NCBI GenBank assembly: GCA_030386875.1
Contig: CM059563.1
Span: forward strand, 11,116,001-11,180,000
Length of the DNA: 64,000 nucleotides
Origin: Morinoia aosen
Lineage: Eukaryota > Arthropoda > Malacostraca > Amphipoda > Talitridae
Direction: 5' to 3'
Shown: positions 23,714 through 34,081 of the stretch, piece after piece
Position numbering within the stretch: position 1 is the stretch's first letter
Layout: each line of letters opens with the position of its first letter
The notes under the pieces: generated by a model
Databases searched by the model: none
What the model was told of the DNA's origin: nothing
Seen by the model: the letters and a program-made list of their open reading frames with translations, nothing else
Translations under genes and position numbers: made by a program

Positions 23714-24686
23714 ATGACTGAATCAGATAATGAAGATCGAGCCCCCACAAAACCCATTAGGCTCCCTCCCTTCATTCCGGAGGACGCCCATACCTGGTTC
23801 CAACAGTGCGAGGCAATGTTTAGGTATCATAAAGTAACTAATAACACTGATCAATTCTACGCCCTTGTGTCCGCAGCCCCCACAAAATTGTTGAATGATT
23901 CAAATCAATTGCTCGAAAACCCTCCCGCCTTTGATCCGTACGGCACCTTAAAAAGAAAGATTCTGCAGAAGTTGCAGATGTCCGATGCGGACAAATTTCG
24001 GAGTTTGGTAGACGCCTCAGCAATTCCATCTGTCTCTAGCTCTTTTTCTCCCACTTCGCTAGTCAAAGAGCTGCGCAAACTCGCTACGGGTGTTGCCGTA
24101 GCTGAGGGATTTCTGAAGGAAGTTTTCATGACTAAGCTTCCACATAATGTGCGCCTATTTCTATCGCTAGCAGGCCCCGATCAAACGTTAGAAAAGCTCG
24201 CGGAGTCCACCGAGACGGTGATGCGCAACATTAATTCGCCACAGGCACCGCAAGTTGCGTCCCTGAATGCAGCTTCTGCAAATTTTAGACCCGTCAATAC
24301 ACAGAATCAATCCGCAGCCACAATAGATAAGATGCAGCAAGACATCGCCGAGATAAAGCAAGCTTTACAGAATTGCAATTTAGGTCAGAGTGTGGCTCAC
24401 ATTCAGCAAGGCCCAGGGAGATTCCAAAGCCACCAAAATGCCTACGACTATCCCTATGACTATCCCTCAAACTATCATCCTTTTCCTCCTCCTCAACGCT
24501 TTTGATAGAGGTAGATCTTATGATAGGTCAAATCAAGACCGCCGCTTCAGGTCGCGCTCTCGTGATGCTAGTAGCAATTTATGCTGGTACCACATGAAAT
24601 TTGGTGACCAAGCTCGCAAATGTGCCTCTAGATACTGTCCGCGTTATACCGAAATGACTTCGGGAAACGCGAACAGCAACGCATAG
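23714..24686 (+). pseudogene. gag: Gypsy A gag with one frame break
   Basis: The frame opens at the first ATG (MTESDNEDRAPTKPIRLPPF) and contains TWFQQCEAMFRYHKV and FLKEVFMTKLPHNVRLFLSL. These are typical of the arthropod Gypsy gag that forms the capsid. A coiled Gln-rich segment and a Pro/Tyr-rich linker follow. It stops at 24503-24505 in a TTTT run. The nucleocapsid part, with the knuckle CWYHMKFGDQARKC, continues in another frame to the stop at 24684. A one-base indel in the T run would explain this; a sequencing error or a real mutation are both possible. Pol is reached by a -1 shift near the end of this frame. Confidence 0.8.
24662..24668 (+). promoter_or_regulatory. -1 ribosomal frameshift heptamer GGGAAAC (gag to pol)
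   Basis: The heptamer reads G GGA AAC in the phase of the nucleocapsid frame, the canonical X XXY YYZ pattern. The gag stop follows 16 bases later. The pol frame, one base back, is open from 24632 to 28022. Position, phase and pattern agree; a downstream stimulatory fold was not evaluated. Confidence 0.65.
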
Positions 24687-27600
24687 TAGCGAGTACTGCG
24701 TTGCCGCATTCCCAGACTACTCGCCTCTTGACCATTCACGATCCCGTCACCAAATACCGATTTTTAATAGACACTGGCTCCAGTGTGTCAATTATCCCAG
24801 CCACGGTGAAAGACGAAAACAACCCATTGTTGGCGACATTACGCGCCGCAAACGGCACGCCAATTCCTTGTTACGGTGAAAGAGTATTAGAGTGCAGTCT
24901 GGGATTGAGGCGAAACTTTCTCTTCACCTTCCTCATCGCGGAAGTCCAAGAGCCTATCATTGGCGCGGATTTCTTAGCGAAGTTCGACATACTTGTAGAT
25001 GTTAAAAACCGTAGAATTAGAGACGAGGAGACACAGATCTCAATTCCCGCTTGTGGCATAACTAGAGCTAATGCCTTGCATTCCTTCTCTATCGCCTTCA
25101 AACAAGAGTGCATGTTTGAGCAATTACTAAAAGATTTTCCTGCATTGACAAATTCTAACTTAGTTTCTACAAAAATGCAGACCAGCACAAAGCACTTCAT
25201 AGAGACGACGGGACCGCCGGTTTACTCCCGTGCTAGGCGATTGCCGCCTGACCGATTGGCGTTAGCCAAGAAAGAATTTGCGCGCATGCTCGAAAATGGC
25301 ATTATCCGCAGTTCCAAAAGTCCTTGGGCTAGCCCTCTTTTGCTAGTACCCAAGGCTAACGGTGAATTCAGACCGTGCGGGGATTTCCGCAGGTTGAACG
25401 CCGTTACTCTACCTGATCGCTACCCTATTCCTTACCTTCATGATTTCAGTGCAAATTTAGAGGGAGCACAAATTTTCTCAAAAATTGACTTGCAGCACGC
25501 TTTCCATCAAATTCCACTTGAGGAAAGCGCAATTGAGAAGACCGCGGTAATCACTCCGTTTGGTCTCTTTGAGTTCCTCAAGATGCCATATGGCTTGAGG
25601 AACGCTCCTCAAACGTTCCAAAGGCACATGGCTGAAATTTTCTCTGATCTCACTTTCGCCTATGTCTATCTAGACGACATCCTAGTGGCATCCACAACCC
25701 CGGAGTTGCACAAAGACCATCTTAGGGTCGTCTTTCAAAGACTGTCCGACAATGGACTCCTGGTAAATCCTGCAAAATGTGAGCTCGGAAAGCCATCACT
25801 GATTTACTTAGGTCATGAAATCTCTAGCCTAGGTCTGAAACCTTTGCCTTCCAAAGTAGAAGTGATCAAAAACTTTCCTCTTCCACAGACCCAGAAGGAA
25901 CTAAGAAGGTTCCTAGGTTCTGTTAACTTCTATCATCGTTTCATACGCAACTGTGCTCAAACTCTAGCCCCCTTGTCGGACTTGCTCGAACCGAAACGAA
26001 AAGGAAAATCCATTGAGGTAAAATGGACAGAAGAAGCGCGCAAAGCTTTTGAGGAAATAAAACACAAGTTAGCTTCCGCGACGGAATTATCCTACCCTAT
26101 TGCCATTGCTGATTTTAGTCTAGTAGTGGACGCTTCCAGTACTGCTGTAGGTGCTGTTTTGCAACAACAAGTAGGTACTAACATCTCTCCTCTTGCCTTC
26201 TTTTCCAAAAAGCTGTCGCCCACTGACCATGCTTATAGCGCGTTCGGTAGGGAACTTCTTGCTATCTACTTGTCTGTGAGACACTTTCGCTATGCTCTAG
26301 AGGCAAGGGAGTTTGTGATCTACACAGATCACAAACCTCTGACCTCAGCGATCAGGATGCCCTCTGAAAGACATTCCCCAAGAGAAGCTCGACATTTGTC
26401 GTTCATAAGCCAGTTTACCACTGACATCCGTTTCACAAAAGGGTTGGACAATACTGTCGCTGATTGTCTATCGCGCATAAATGCTGTCCAAACCAGTGGT
26501 GAAATCACTTTCGGCAACATTGAAAGGGCGCAGAAGGAAGATCCTGAACTTCAGGACCTTCTCAAACCTTCTAACACTTCCTCTCCAAAACTAACCTTGG
26601 TTGACGGCGTGTACCGTGATGCCGAGCGACTTTCTCGTTTGTATCTTCCCGCGACTCTCCGCAGAGTAGCTGTCCTCCACTATCATTCCTTCTCTCACCC
26701 TGGTATTAACCGTACATTGCGTTTGATTTCTGATCGTTACGTCTGGCCAGCGATGCGTAAGGAGATCAAGCAAATTGTGCAAAATTGCCATGCATGTCAG
26801 AGTAGTAAAGTGGTGAAACACAATCGTGCAGCGCTGCAGAGTGTTGCATTCACAGGTCACAAGTTCGACTCTGTACACCTAGATTTGGTGGGTCCTTTGC
26901 CTTTATCGCGCGGTTATTCTTATTTGTTGACCATCATCGATAGGTTCACACGTTGGGTTGAGGCTGTCCCTCTTCCTGATACCCAAACTGAGACTGTAGC
27001 GCGCGCTTTCATGTCCAACTGGATCTCTAGATTTGGGGTTCCCTTAAGGGTCACACATGACCGGGGATCACAATTTACCTCCAAATTCTGGAGTGAGCTT
27101 AGCACCGCTTTAGGGTGTGATAACGTAAACACTACTGCTTATCATCCACAGTCAAATGGACTTATTGAGAGAGTCCACAGAGATTTAAAGGCGGCATTAC
27201 GTTGCCTAAACTGCAGCAATGATTGGACTGACAGACTTCCAGTTGTATTGTTGAGCATCCGCAATCTGTACAGACAAGATCAGCAGTGCACAGCAGCAGA
27301 GATGCTCTATGGTCAGACACTTCGTCTCCCCGGCGACATTGTTGACCCAAAACCTTTGCCTGAATTTTCACCCGCTGACCGTTCCGCATATGTAACCTGC
27401 CTAAAAGATTGCATGCGCCAGATCAAGTATGTGGCTCCGCGAATGCCTCAGACTGAGGACAAACTGGATCCTGCCTTGCGAGACTGCACACATGTGTATG
27501 TCCGAAACGACGCCATCAAACCTACACTCACGCACCCTTATGATGGACCATTCAAAATAATCAAACGCACGCCCAAGTATTTTGTCCTGGAAAGATCGGG

Positions 27601-28024
27601 TTCACACGACCCCGTGAGCATTGATCGATTAAAGGTCGCGTACGCTTCCGATCATAGTGTAACTGCTAAACCATTATTCTCTCCACAGAATTCTCCTTCC
27701 ACTGAGACTCGATCATATCTACCATCTCAGCTTCCTCAGTTGGCTGCATTATTGCCTAGTCAAATTGAGTGTAATCCTTTCTATGTGCCTGTACATTCAA
27801 ACCCTACCTCTAACCCTGTCGTAGATTCTAATTCTAGCCCTCTTACCGAAACAGCGACAAGTCTGGATAGACCAGACGAGCCCGCTGCAGTAACTCGTGT
27901 TCCTAGAACTCTTGCCGATCTAAATTTGCAGACCCGTTTGGTGAAACTTCCCCGCTCAGTAACATTTTCCACCTGCCGAACCCGGCAGGGTCGCGTAGTT
28001 AGACCTCCTTCCCGCTACAAATGA
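24668..28024 (+). CDS. pol: Gypsy A pol: protease, RT, RNase H, integrase
   Basis: This is one uninterrupted frame of about 1118 codons, entered by -1 shift. In order: aspartic protease FLIDTGSSVS; RT with FRPCGDFRRLN and the catalytic YLDD near residue 335; RNase H with VVDASSTAVGAV; integrase zinc finger H-H-C-C (HYHSFSHPG ... CHACQSSK); the integrase core with Asp in VHLDLVGPL, Asp in THDRGSQF and Glu in LIERVHRD; and a GPF/Y-type motif YDGPFKIIKR. All catalytic residues seen are intact. No chromodomain was recognised. The product would copy the RNA and insert the cDNA. Length and order fit Ty3/Gypsy pol. Confidence 0.93.
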   Translation, partial: REQQRIVASTALPHSQTTRLLTIHDPVTKYRFLIDTGSSVSIIPATVKDENNPLLATLRAANGTPIPCYGERVLECSLGLRRNFLFTFLIAEVQEPIIGADFLAKFDILVDVKNRRIRDEETQISIPACGITRANALHSFSIAFKQECMFEQLLKDFPALTNSNLVSTKMQTSTKHFIETTGPPVYSRARRLPPDRLALAKKEFARMLENGIIRSSKSPWASPLLLVPKANGEFRPCGDFRRLNAVTLPDRYPIPYLHDFSANLEGAQIFSKIDLQHAFHQIPLEESAIEKTAVITPFGLFEFLKMPYGLRNAPQTFQRHMAEIFSDLTFAYVYLDDILVASTTPELHKDHLRVVFQRLSDNGLLVNPAKCELGKPSLIYLGHEISSLGLKPLPSKVEVIKNFPLPQTQKELRRFLGSVNFYHRFIRNCAQTLAPLSDLLEPKRKGKSIEVKWTEEARKAFEEIKHKLASATELSYPIAIADFSLVVDASSTAVGAVLQQQVGTNISPLAFFSKKLSPTDHAYSAFGRELLAIYLSVRHFRYALEAREFVIYTDHKPLTSAIRMPSERHSPREARHLSFISQFTTDIRFTKGLDNTVADCLSRINAVQTSGEITFGNIERAQKEDPELQDLLKPSNTSSPKLTLVDGVYRDAERLSRLYLPATLRRVAVLHYHSFSHPGINRTLRLISDRYVWPAMRKEIKQIVQNCHACQSSKVVKHNRAALQSVAFTGHKFDSVHLDLVGPLPLSRGYSYLLTIIDRFTRWVEAVPLPDTQTETVARAFMSNWISRFGVPLRVTHDRGSQFTSKFWSELSTALGCDNVNTTAYHPQSNGLIERVHRDLKAALRCLNCSNDWTDRLPVVLLSIRNLYRQDQQCTAAEMLYGQTLRLPGDIVDPKPLPEFSPADRSAYVTCLKDCMRQIKYVAPRMPQTEDKLDPALRDCTHVYVRNDAIKPTLTHPYDGPFKIIKRTPKYFVLERSGSHDPVSIDRLKVAYASDHSVTAKPLFSPQNSPSTETRSYLPSQLPQLAALLPSQIECNPFYVPVHSNPTSNPVVDSNSSPLTETATSLDRPDEPAAVTRVPRTLADLNLQTRLVKLPRSVTFSTCRTRQGRVVRPPSRYK

Positions 28025-28052
28025 TTGCAGCGGGTGGACCTTTCGGTCTGCG

Positions 28053-28065
28053 CCTTGGGGGGTAA
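28053..28065 (+). other. Gypsy A polypurine tract
   Basis: CTTGGGGGGTAA directly precedes the 3' LTR and fits the plus-strand primer site. Confidence 0.65.
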
Positions 28066-30404
28066 TGTAGCATATCGCTACAAAGCGTAAGAATTATGAA
28101 TTTTCCCATTCGCACTTGAATAAAATTAATCATTAGCATTAAAAATCTTACTATAATTAATTATTAATTATTTTCTACTTCTAATTCGTAATCATTGAAG
28201 TTTTTGTGTAAATACATGAGAGATCAAATAATCAATCGACATTTCGAGTTTAAAGCAGCCCGATACGGCAACATCGAAGAGCGTCACTTGAACTGACTCA
28301 CTCTTGCTTGTGGCTTTAGCGTGCGAACATCATCTCGTAAGTGCAAGTGAAATTTAGGCTTAGAATAGAAAGAAACCGGGTAAAGTATATGTGTCATGTG
28401 TTTTTTTCATGTGATTGTGTTAAACGTAAAGAACTGCTCAGTGTCGTGAAGTAGGCATAAACGCTCAAATAGTGTTAAGATTCTTAGACTAGCATGTGTT
28501 ATCTAGAGTGCTAACTCGTTGATATAGAGTGAATATTGCGTGTCATTTCCAAATTCACGTGTTAAAAATTTCATACTAGATATTCAGCTAACGTCATTGT
28601 TTTTTTTACTGCAAAACTTATATTGTGTTTGCCAGTATCATATCGAAAATTTCTCACAAACTGACTCGGGAACGCACGCGGCTAAATCGCCGGCGTTCTT
28701 TGTCGATAGTGTGTCTTTGTTGTTTTCAATGGCGAAGCAGATACTGCCGTCTTCCGTCACTACTCCGTGACCATAACTGCACTATAAGCATGTGTTATAA
28801 TAGTATCTTTTTTTCCTTTTTTTTTACAAGGCGTACTTGCAGTAGTTTTCTCTTAAATAATGTTCCAACGCGAAATAATAATTTAAGACGTCTCCTAATA
28901 ATCTCGTATGTGTACGAATTACGAAGGTTATTCATGTCTATGCTTGCTAAAGTTTTGAGTCGTCTTTTATAGCTCATACTCCTTGAACCTTGCGTTTAAT
29001 CGCACTTATTTCAATTTAAATCATTTCAATAACAATTTAATTTCATTCTGTTCATTCTTGTGACAAAAATACCCACTACCATTTGCCTTTCGCGAGTGCG
29101 CACAAATTATGCCGGCGGCTTGGCGAATGCCGACGTGTAGAGCCGCCGGGTTATTCGCCGCACTGATTTTTATGTTTTCATCTCGCGCACATTTCCTTTC
29201 TGTGCAAGCAAAATGTTTAGTGTTTCCTTTTCTTATTATTGGGTATTATTCCTTACCATTTATTAATTGCAACTGATATTATCCGTGATTTTCAGTAGGA
29301 TTTATATCAATGAAACCTGAGAATTTTTCTCTGTTATTTCTTGTACAAGTTATAGAGATGTTCTAGAGTACATAAAGGAGCATTAGTTTTCCTTCTATGA
29401 AATTCTTAATTGCTGGAATCCTTTTCTTTTGCTTCATGAACCATGTCTTGTTAAGTCATGTGTGTTGAAATGGTTCCAGGGATTTGATCCCCGATTTTTG
29501 CTCTTAGAAAATCACCAATAGTATTACTAAAAATTCTTAAAATTTTCTGCCTGGTATTTAAAGCAGGAGCAGCTGCATGGGAGTTTTTTTTCTTAATTGA
29601 TTCTGTCCTATTTCTCTACTTTTGGGCTTGACGAAGAAAGGAGAACCAGAAATTAACTAGAGTCAAATCTGTAGGAATTCTCGAATTCTGCCGTGTGGGA
29701 GTTTTATTATTTTACGATTTGTGGACTGTCAGTGGTGTTTCCTTGGTGTCTCCTTGGACTGTTCATCCAGCTTTTGGACTCCTTGCAGGACCTCAACGTC
29801 ATCACACACACCACTTACAACATTCTCCCTGGGCCGCTTTTGGGACTCTCTACTCGGATTAGAATTGGCTATGTTCTGGGCCTTTAGCCTTATATAGTCT
29901 CTAATTACGGGCCTTAATTCTCAACTGCCTAAAATTACGGGCACAATTGAATCAGCCTCTCATTTGCTGAAGTCAGCGTGCCTGGATCCTAATTACTATT
30001 CAAACGAAGAGTCATCATCGCCATCAGGCTCGGCACCTTGTGATCAAACTCACCTGCTCCAAAATTAAGCAGGCGTTGCCCACATAAAGAGCCACGCACC
30101 GATTGTTGTGCTTATTTAAAAATTGCCCTCAGTAAATTGAATATTCTGAACACAATACACTTAACCTCGTCCACCGGCCGGAGCGACTGCCTCAGGACTG
30201 CGAAGTATCTTTCAGTCAAGATCTGCAGGATCAAGTCTCGGCGATCCGCAGGATCAAGTCTCGGCGATCCTCCCGGCTCCTTCAAATAAAACCATACACA
30301 AAAAGCTGAGTCCAAAGTGCCTTATTATCCCTCTCATAATTTTTCCCAGATGCTTGTCGAGGTTTTGTAAGGACTGGCTATACCCCCTCGGTCAGATCCA
30401 AACA
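28066..30404 (+). repeat. Gypsy A 3' LTR
   Basis: This copy has the full GAACGCACGCGGC segment missing from the 5' LTR and the duplicated GATCAAGTCTCGGCGA segment. The pseudoknot-like block is at 29112-29159. It ends GATCCAAACA, followed by the GAAG duplication. Confidence 0.9.
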
Positions 30405-31183
30405 GAAGCACCTTACAAAGAATTGCTATGCCTTGAAGTTAAATTATTAAAAATGCAAAAAAAATGTGACAAATAGGCCACATTTCTAAAGTTTGCAAAT
30501 CTACAACTACAGCACGGCCTCCTCCTGTTAAGCCTACACGAAGGGGACCTACACGAGAAGAATTTGACGCAGCTCGCACTTAAATAGTGCAGCTGGAAAG
30601 GAGCGGTGGTCAGTGCAACGTCGGAAGAGAAGATGTGTCAAAGATGAGTTCAAGTGAGGCTCTACAGCGGAAGAACGAAGTTATTCTGCAAAAGCCTAGG
30701 AACGATACTTGTGACGGTAACTATGTTCATAATTTCTCTGATGTACAAACTAATTACGCGTTATTTCAGTCACATTATACTCCTCAAAGTGTCATAAAAC
30801 TTACTCCCTCTGTTGCGCTCAACAATCTTAAAATTGTTACTTCCAGAGTTATAGTTAATCCTAAATATTCTTTGTCCAGGGCTAAGCCTATCTATGTAAC
30901 TCAGTTCTCTGATGATCTGTTTAATGATTCTTACTTGTCATCTGATTCACAGTCTAACGTTAAAAATACCGTTCATCTTGATGTGTTGCCTGATGCAATT
31001 ACTGTATTTTGTAAAGCGCGCCCTGTTCCAGTGAGACTTAAAGACTCCTGCTTTACAACCTGTGAGCAGTTCACCTGTACAAAATGAACCTCGTAAATCA
31101 AGTAGAATAACTAAACCTGTAATGCGAATAGGCTGCTGAGTCTTCCTTCCATGTGTCATATATTCATCTAAAGGGAGGGAAAT
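30405..31183 (+). pseudogene. Gypsy B gag-pol remnant, 3' part
   Basis: Just after Gypsy A the sequence shows the second half of the interrupted knuckle region (C..C...GH...C-like). It then gives an open frame to 31087 ending in VHLDVLPDAITVFCKARPVPVRLKD (in short blocks). VFCKARPVPVRLKD is the usual lead-in to Gypsy RT. The catalytic RT, RNase H and integrase are deleted. In a shifted frame EPRKSSRITKPVMRIG resembles the basic C-terminus of pol. The PPT lies at 31171-31183. Confidence 0.65.
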
Positions 31184-31614
31184 TGTAGTATCTCAATATA
31201 GGCCTCGCAGCCGGATGTCCTTATCACATTTAGTTTGAGATATCGCGGCACCGGCGGAAGCGTCTTAACCGCAGGGCCAAGCCGACGGAAGCGCTTGTTG
31301 CGCATTGCCCTATGTCCTTATTGTACTTGGGTTCGGATGGGTCAGAAGCGCCCAGACCGCAGGCGCCGGAACCGTGCTTTAGGGCGCATTGCATTGGTAT
31401 GCACCGGAAGAGCATTGTTCAACTTCCGAGCGCTATAGCTTATAAACAGAGTCGGTGTATGGATGAGTCAGTACAAGAATAGGAACCTAGCAAAGAGTTT
31501 CCTTTTCCTACTCCTGAAGTTAACGCTTCAGATCGGTAGTTACAGTTACCGATACTGTAGTTTGCAGCTACAGTTAGTAAACCTCGTATCGTGATGAAAA
31601 ACCAAGATACTACA
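31184..31614 (+). repeat. Gypsy B 3' LTR
   Basis: 431 bp, same ends and length as the 5' copy, with the GGCAC duplication after it. Confidence 0.85.
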
Positions 31615-31619
31615 GGCAC

Positions 31620-31671
31620 CTCGAAGCTTGTGTGGGGGTGCACAAGCAATCGGCTTTTTGAGACTACCACA
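31620..31671 (-). repeat. Gypsy C 3' LTR, remainder after Gypsy B insertion
   Basis: CTCGAAGCTTGTGTGG to ACCACA is the tail of the LTR whose first part is 19179-19668. It matches 32930-32980. The complement of the next bases, GGGGAGGCACC, is a fitting purine tract on the minus strand. Confidence 0.75.
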
Positions 31672-31859
31672 GGTGCCTCCCCGTTGTTTTCAAGTTTCCT
31701 GGTATCTCAGTGGGGGTCTATATCAGCTGTCGTGGCCTGTCGAGTTAGGTCGGTCTACTCTATTTGTTATGTTTCTTCTGCAGGATAGGGAACTCCTTCG
31801 TAGTCATCATTTACCGTCGCGCTTGTTGGTTCCACCGGCTTCGTTTTTGTTTCGAAGTC

Positions 31860-32270
31860 CTTTGTAGCAGTGAACGTGATTTTGACGTGACTGCTCACGC
31901 GCGCACTCAATGATCGTGTAAACAGGCCTTAGTGCTTCAATCAGGGGCTGCGCTTCCGTCGGTAATTTTGAAAGGTGCATAAAGCGGGTGACTAAAGCTG
32001 GTAGCGGAGCTTGTCTGCAGTTGTTGAGACGCGTCATTTCCAAGAGTAACTCGGATGGAGTGCTGTCTCTCAGCTTTACTCTAACAATTGCATGGTAGTT
32101 TCTCTCTTCGTCGTGACAAACGAAACGTTTCGTTAGTGCAGCTTTTAGGACGTCGTACTTACCGTTTGCCGGGGTTCAGTTGTACTTCTTTTACCCCGGA
32201 TATAATGTGCGTAGGTAGCCCTCCGAAGAGCGCCCCAAACTTAGAAGCGTCGACAAGATTGGAGATTTAT
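31860..32270 (-). pseudogene. Gypsy C gag fragment
   Basis: The minus strand includes YDVLKAALTKRFVCHDEERN and PSELLLEMTRLNNC. These correspond to the KYxxLKxaLixrf...PSqLLxeM capsid segment of arthropod Gypsy gag. The frame is interrupted and truncated. No pol is left in this element. Confidence 0.6.
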
Positions 32271-32370
32271 ACAAGAAAAACATCTCAGTGGAGGAGCCAC
32301 CCTTTGAAATCACCTCCGAAGGCGGGGTAACCGGATATCTCCCAGCCATTCTTCCGCCTGTCGGGTCATT

Positions 32371-32382
32371 CTGGGGTCACCA
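32371..32382 (-). other. Gypsy C primer binding site
   Basis: On the minus strand TGGTGACCCCAG begins one base from the 5' LTR. The spacing and bases are the same as in Gypsy A. Confidence 0.7.
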
Positions 32383-32383
32383 G

Positions 32384-32980
32384 TGTGGTGTTCTCTCTTA
32401 TGATACTTTATGCTCCGGGCAAACTATGAATATCTAAGAATTATGAATATCAATGCCTGAAGCGAGTGCCTTAGGAACTAACGAACCCGAAAAGGTAAGA
32501 AAACACAACTGGAATAAATGTCATTCTGTTATGAATATTGCTCACAATGATGGCACACGAGGAAAAAGATTGTTGTCACGTAATAACGTACCAAGAGAGG
32601 CATTGGATGACCGCCTGATGACGTAGAGTTGCAGCGCGGATGGCGTTTGAGTGACGGTTGAGTGCGAAGCGGCTGTAGAGGCAGTAGAGACTACTACTGC
32701 CAGAGCGTCTTCGACGAGATGTAAATATCGGAGCCACTTTGAGAAGACTAGCCGAGCTGCTACTGCACCCCGTTATATAGGGCCTGGTGAGGGCAGTAAC
32801 TAGCTGAGCACGCGTCCCCATTGGTTGGTAGTTAGGTGGCACCTCGAAGCTCGCCGCTGCATATGGTGGCGTTTCGAAGCCCGCCATTGCGTCGGACGGC
32901 GCTTCGAAGCCTGCCGTTGCGCAGGGTGGCGCCTCGTAGCTTGTGTGGTGGTACACAAGCAAACGGCTTGTTGAGACACA
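32384..32980 (-). repeat. Gypsy C 5' LTR with internal 30-bp repeats
   Basis: This is the complete LTR copy. Between about 32834 and 32946 a 30-bp unit containing GGCGC.TCGAAGC.CGCC is repeated about 3.5 times. The left LTR has fewer units, which explains the length difference. Confidence 0.75.
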
Positions 32981-34081
32981 CATATGTGTATCAATTTATC
33001 AATTTTAATAGCTCTTATTAAATTATCTACTGATGTATTGCTTGTAAAAGTAAATTTTTTGTTTAATTCACACCGTGTGAGTCGCATCACACCCTACGTT
33101 TTCAAATATACTATTATTTTTGTCGATGATTCCCAAATTTAAAACATATATACAATAGATCATAATTTATTCGGATAAGAATTAGTTTCACTTATTCATA
33201 ACTGAAATTTGGCACCCCATTAATAAAATAACGTAGACTAAGCTTTATCGGTTCTATTTGACACTCATATACAATTTTGCATAATCCTATATATGATCGA
33301 CTGTTATAACATAAATCAGCTACGGTTACCTTCCGTTCACCCGATTCCTATTTCGTAAGCTTAGAACAAGTGGAGATTATTAACTATTTTCTTCTTGTTC
33401 CATATATACAAACATGTCTCATAAGTCGAAATATATCTCGAACCCTCACCATGACTACGACATGCTCATCTCAGTGCCTTTCATGAGTTGTAAGTATTGG
33501 TAAACGACTTTTGGTCATTAAAAAACCAAACAATTACTCTAAAAATTTTCTAATGGATTATTAAATTCAAAAATCTAAAATTTTTCTTGCTCGAGTGCCC
33601 TTCAATCTAATTGATAGAAATAATAATACCAGTTATAAATATGGTAATATTTATGACAGTGATTGAACCAACTCTGGACATAACAGTAACAATCAGTAAC
33701 AATGCTCTCTTATCGTTCGCTATAAGTTTGCTAACAAATACGAAATGATCTGAAATACTCCACTGACACGAAAAATGATAGAAAGGTTATTTTATTTGTA
33801 AGGTAATTTCATAAATATTAAGGATTAACTTGAACGTGAACAGGAGTCTGAGAAATAAATTTTTATGTCGAAGTTTGTTATTTATAGAGTCTTTTGATTG
33901 CCACATGAGTTTGAACGATTTCACAGTTATAACCAAAATAATTGAGCATATAATGAGTGTGATAAATGGTGGGGCTGATAAAAAATATTTATTTGAACAA
34001 ATATTTAGAGATAAAATTTCACGTCTAGGTCCTTAATAATGCCCTTAACCCCTCCACTCTATCGACCTATTTTTTTACACT
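32981..34081. other. AT-rich spacer without recognised gene
   Basis: Only short frames; no family motifs. Confidence 0.5.

Larger units (their letters stand above)
20787..30404 (+). mobile_element. Gypsy A: innermost full-length Ty3/Gypsy element
   Basis: This 9.6-kb element has a 2315-bp 5' LTR and a 2339-bp 3' LTR. The target duplication is GAAG (20783-20786 and 30405-30408). The PBS begins TGGTGACCCC one base after the 5' LTR. A GGGGGG-containing purine tract stands directly before the 3' LTR. Gag and a full pol lie between. It is inserted in the first zinc knuckle of Gypsy B. The same LTR exists as a solo copy at 16120. The 5' LTR lacks about 28 bp (around 21394) present in both other LTRs, so it is not freshly copied. 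Confidence 0.93.
19669..31614 (+). mobile_element. Gypsy B: middle element of the nest, pol deleted
   Basis: Two 431-bp LTRs (19669-20099 and 31184-31614) start TGTAGTA and end GATACTACA. The target duplication GGCAC is perfect (19664-19668 and 31615-31619) and interrupts the left LTR of Gypsy C. The PBS-like TGGCGACGAG follows the 5' LTR at 20101. The purine tract AAGGGAGGGAAAT precedes the 3' LTR. The internal part is a decayed gag, a short piece of pol and a pol C-terminus, and it is split by Gypsy A. Confidence 0.88.
19179..32980 (-). mobile_element. Gypsy C: outermost element of a three-level nest, internally deleted
   Basis: The right copy of the LTR (32384-32980) and a left copy (19179-19668 plus 31620-31671) share TGTGGYGTTCTCTC at one end and the TTGAGAC...CACA end. 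The PBS on the minus strand is next to the right LTR, so the element runs right to left. Its internal part is only about 0.7 kb: PBS, a gag fragment and a PPT. Its left (3') LTR is interrupted by Gypsy B. No outer target duplication was recognised, so the outer ends may be rearranged. Confidence 0.8.
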
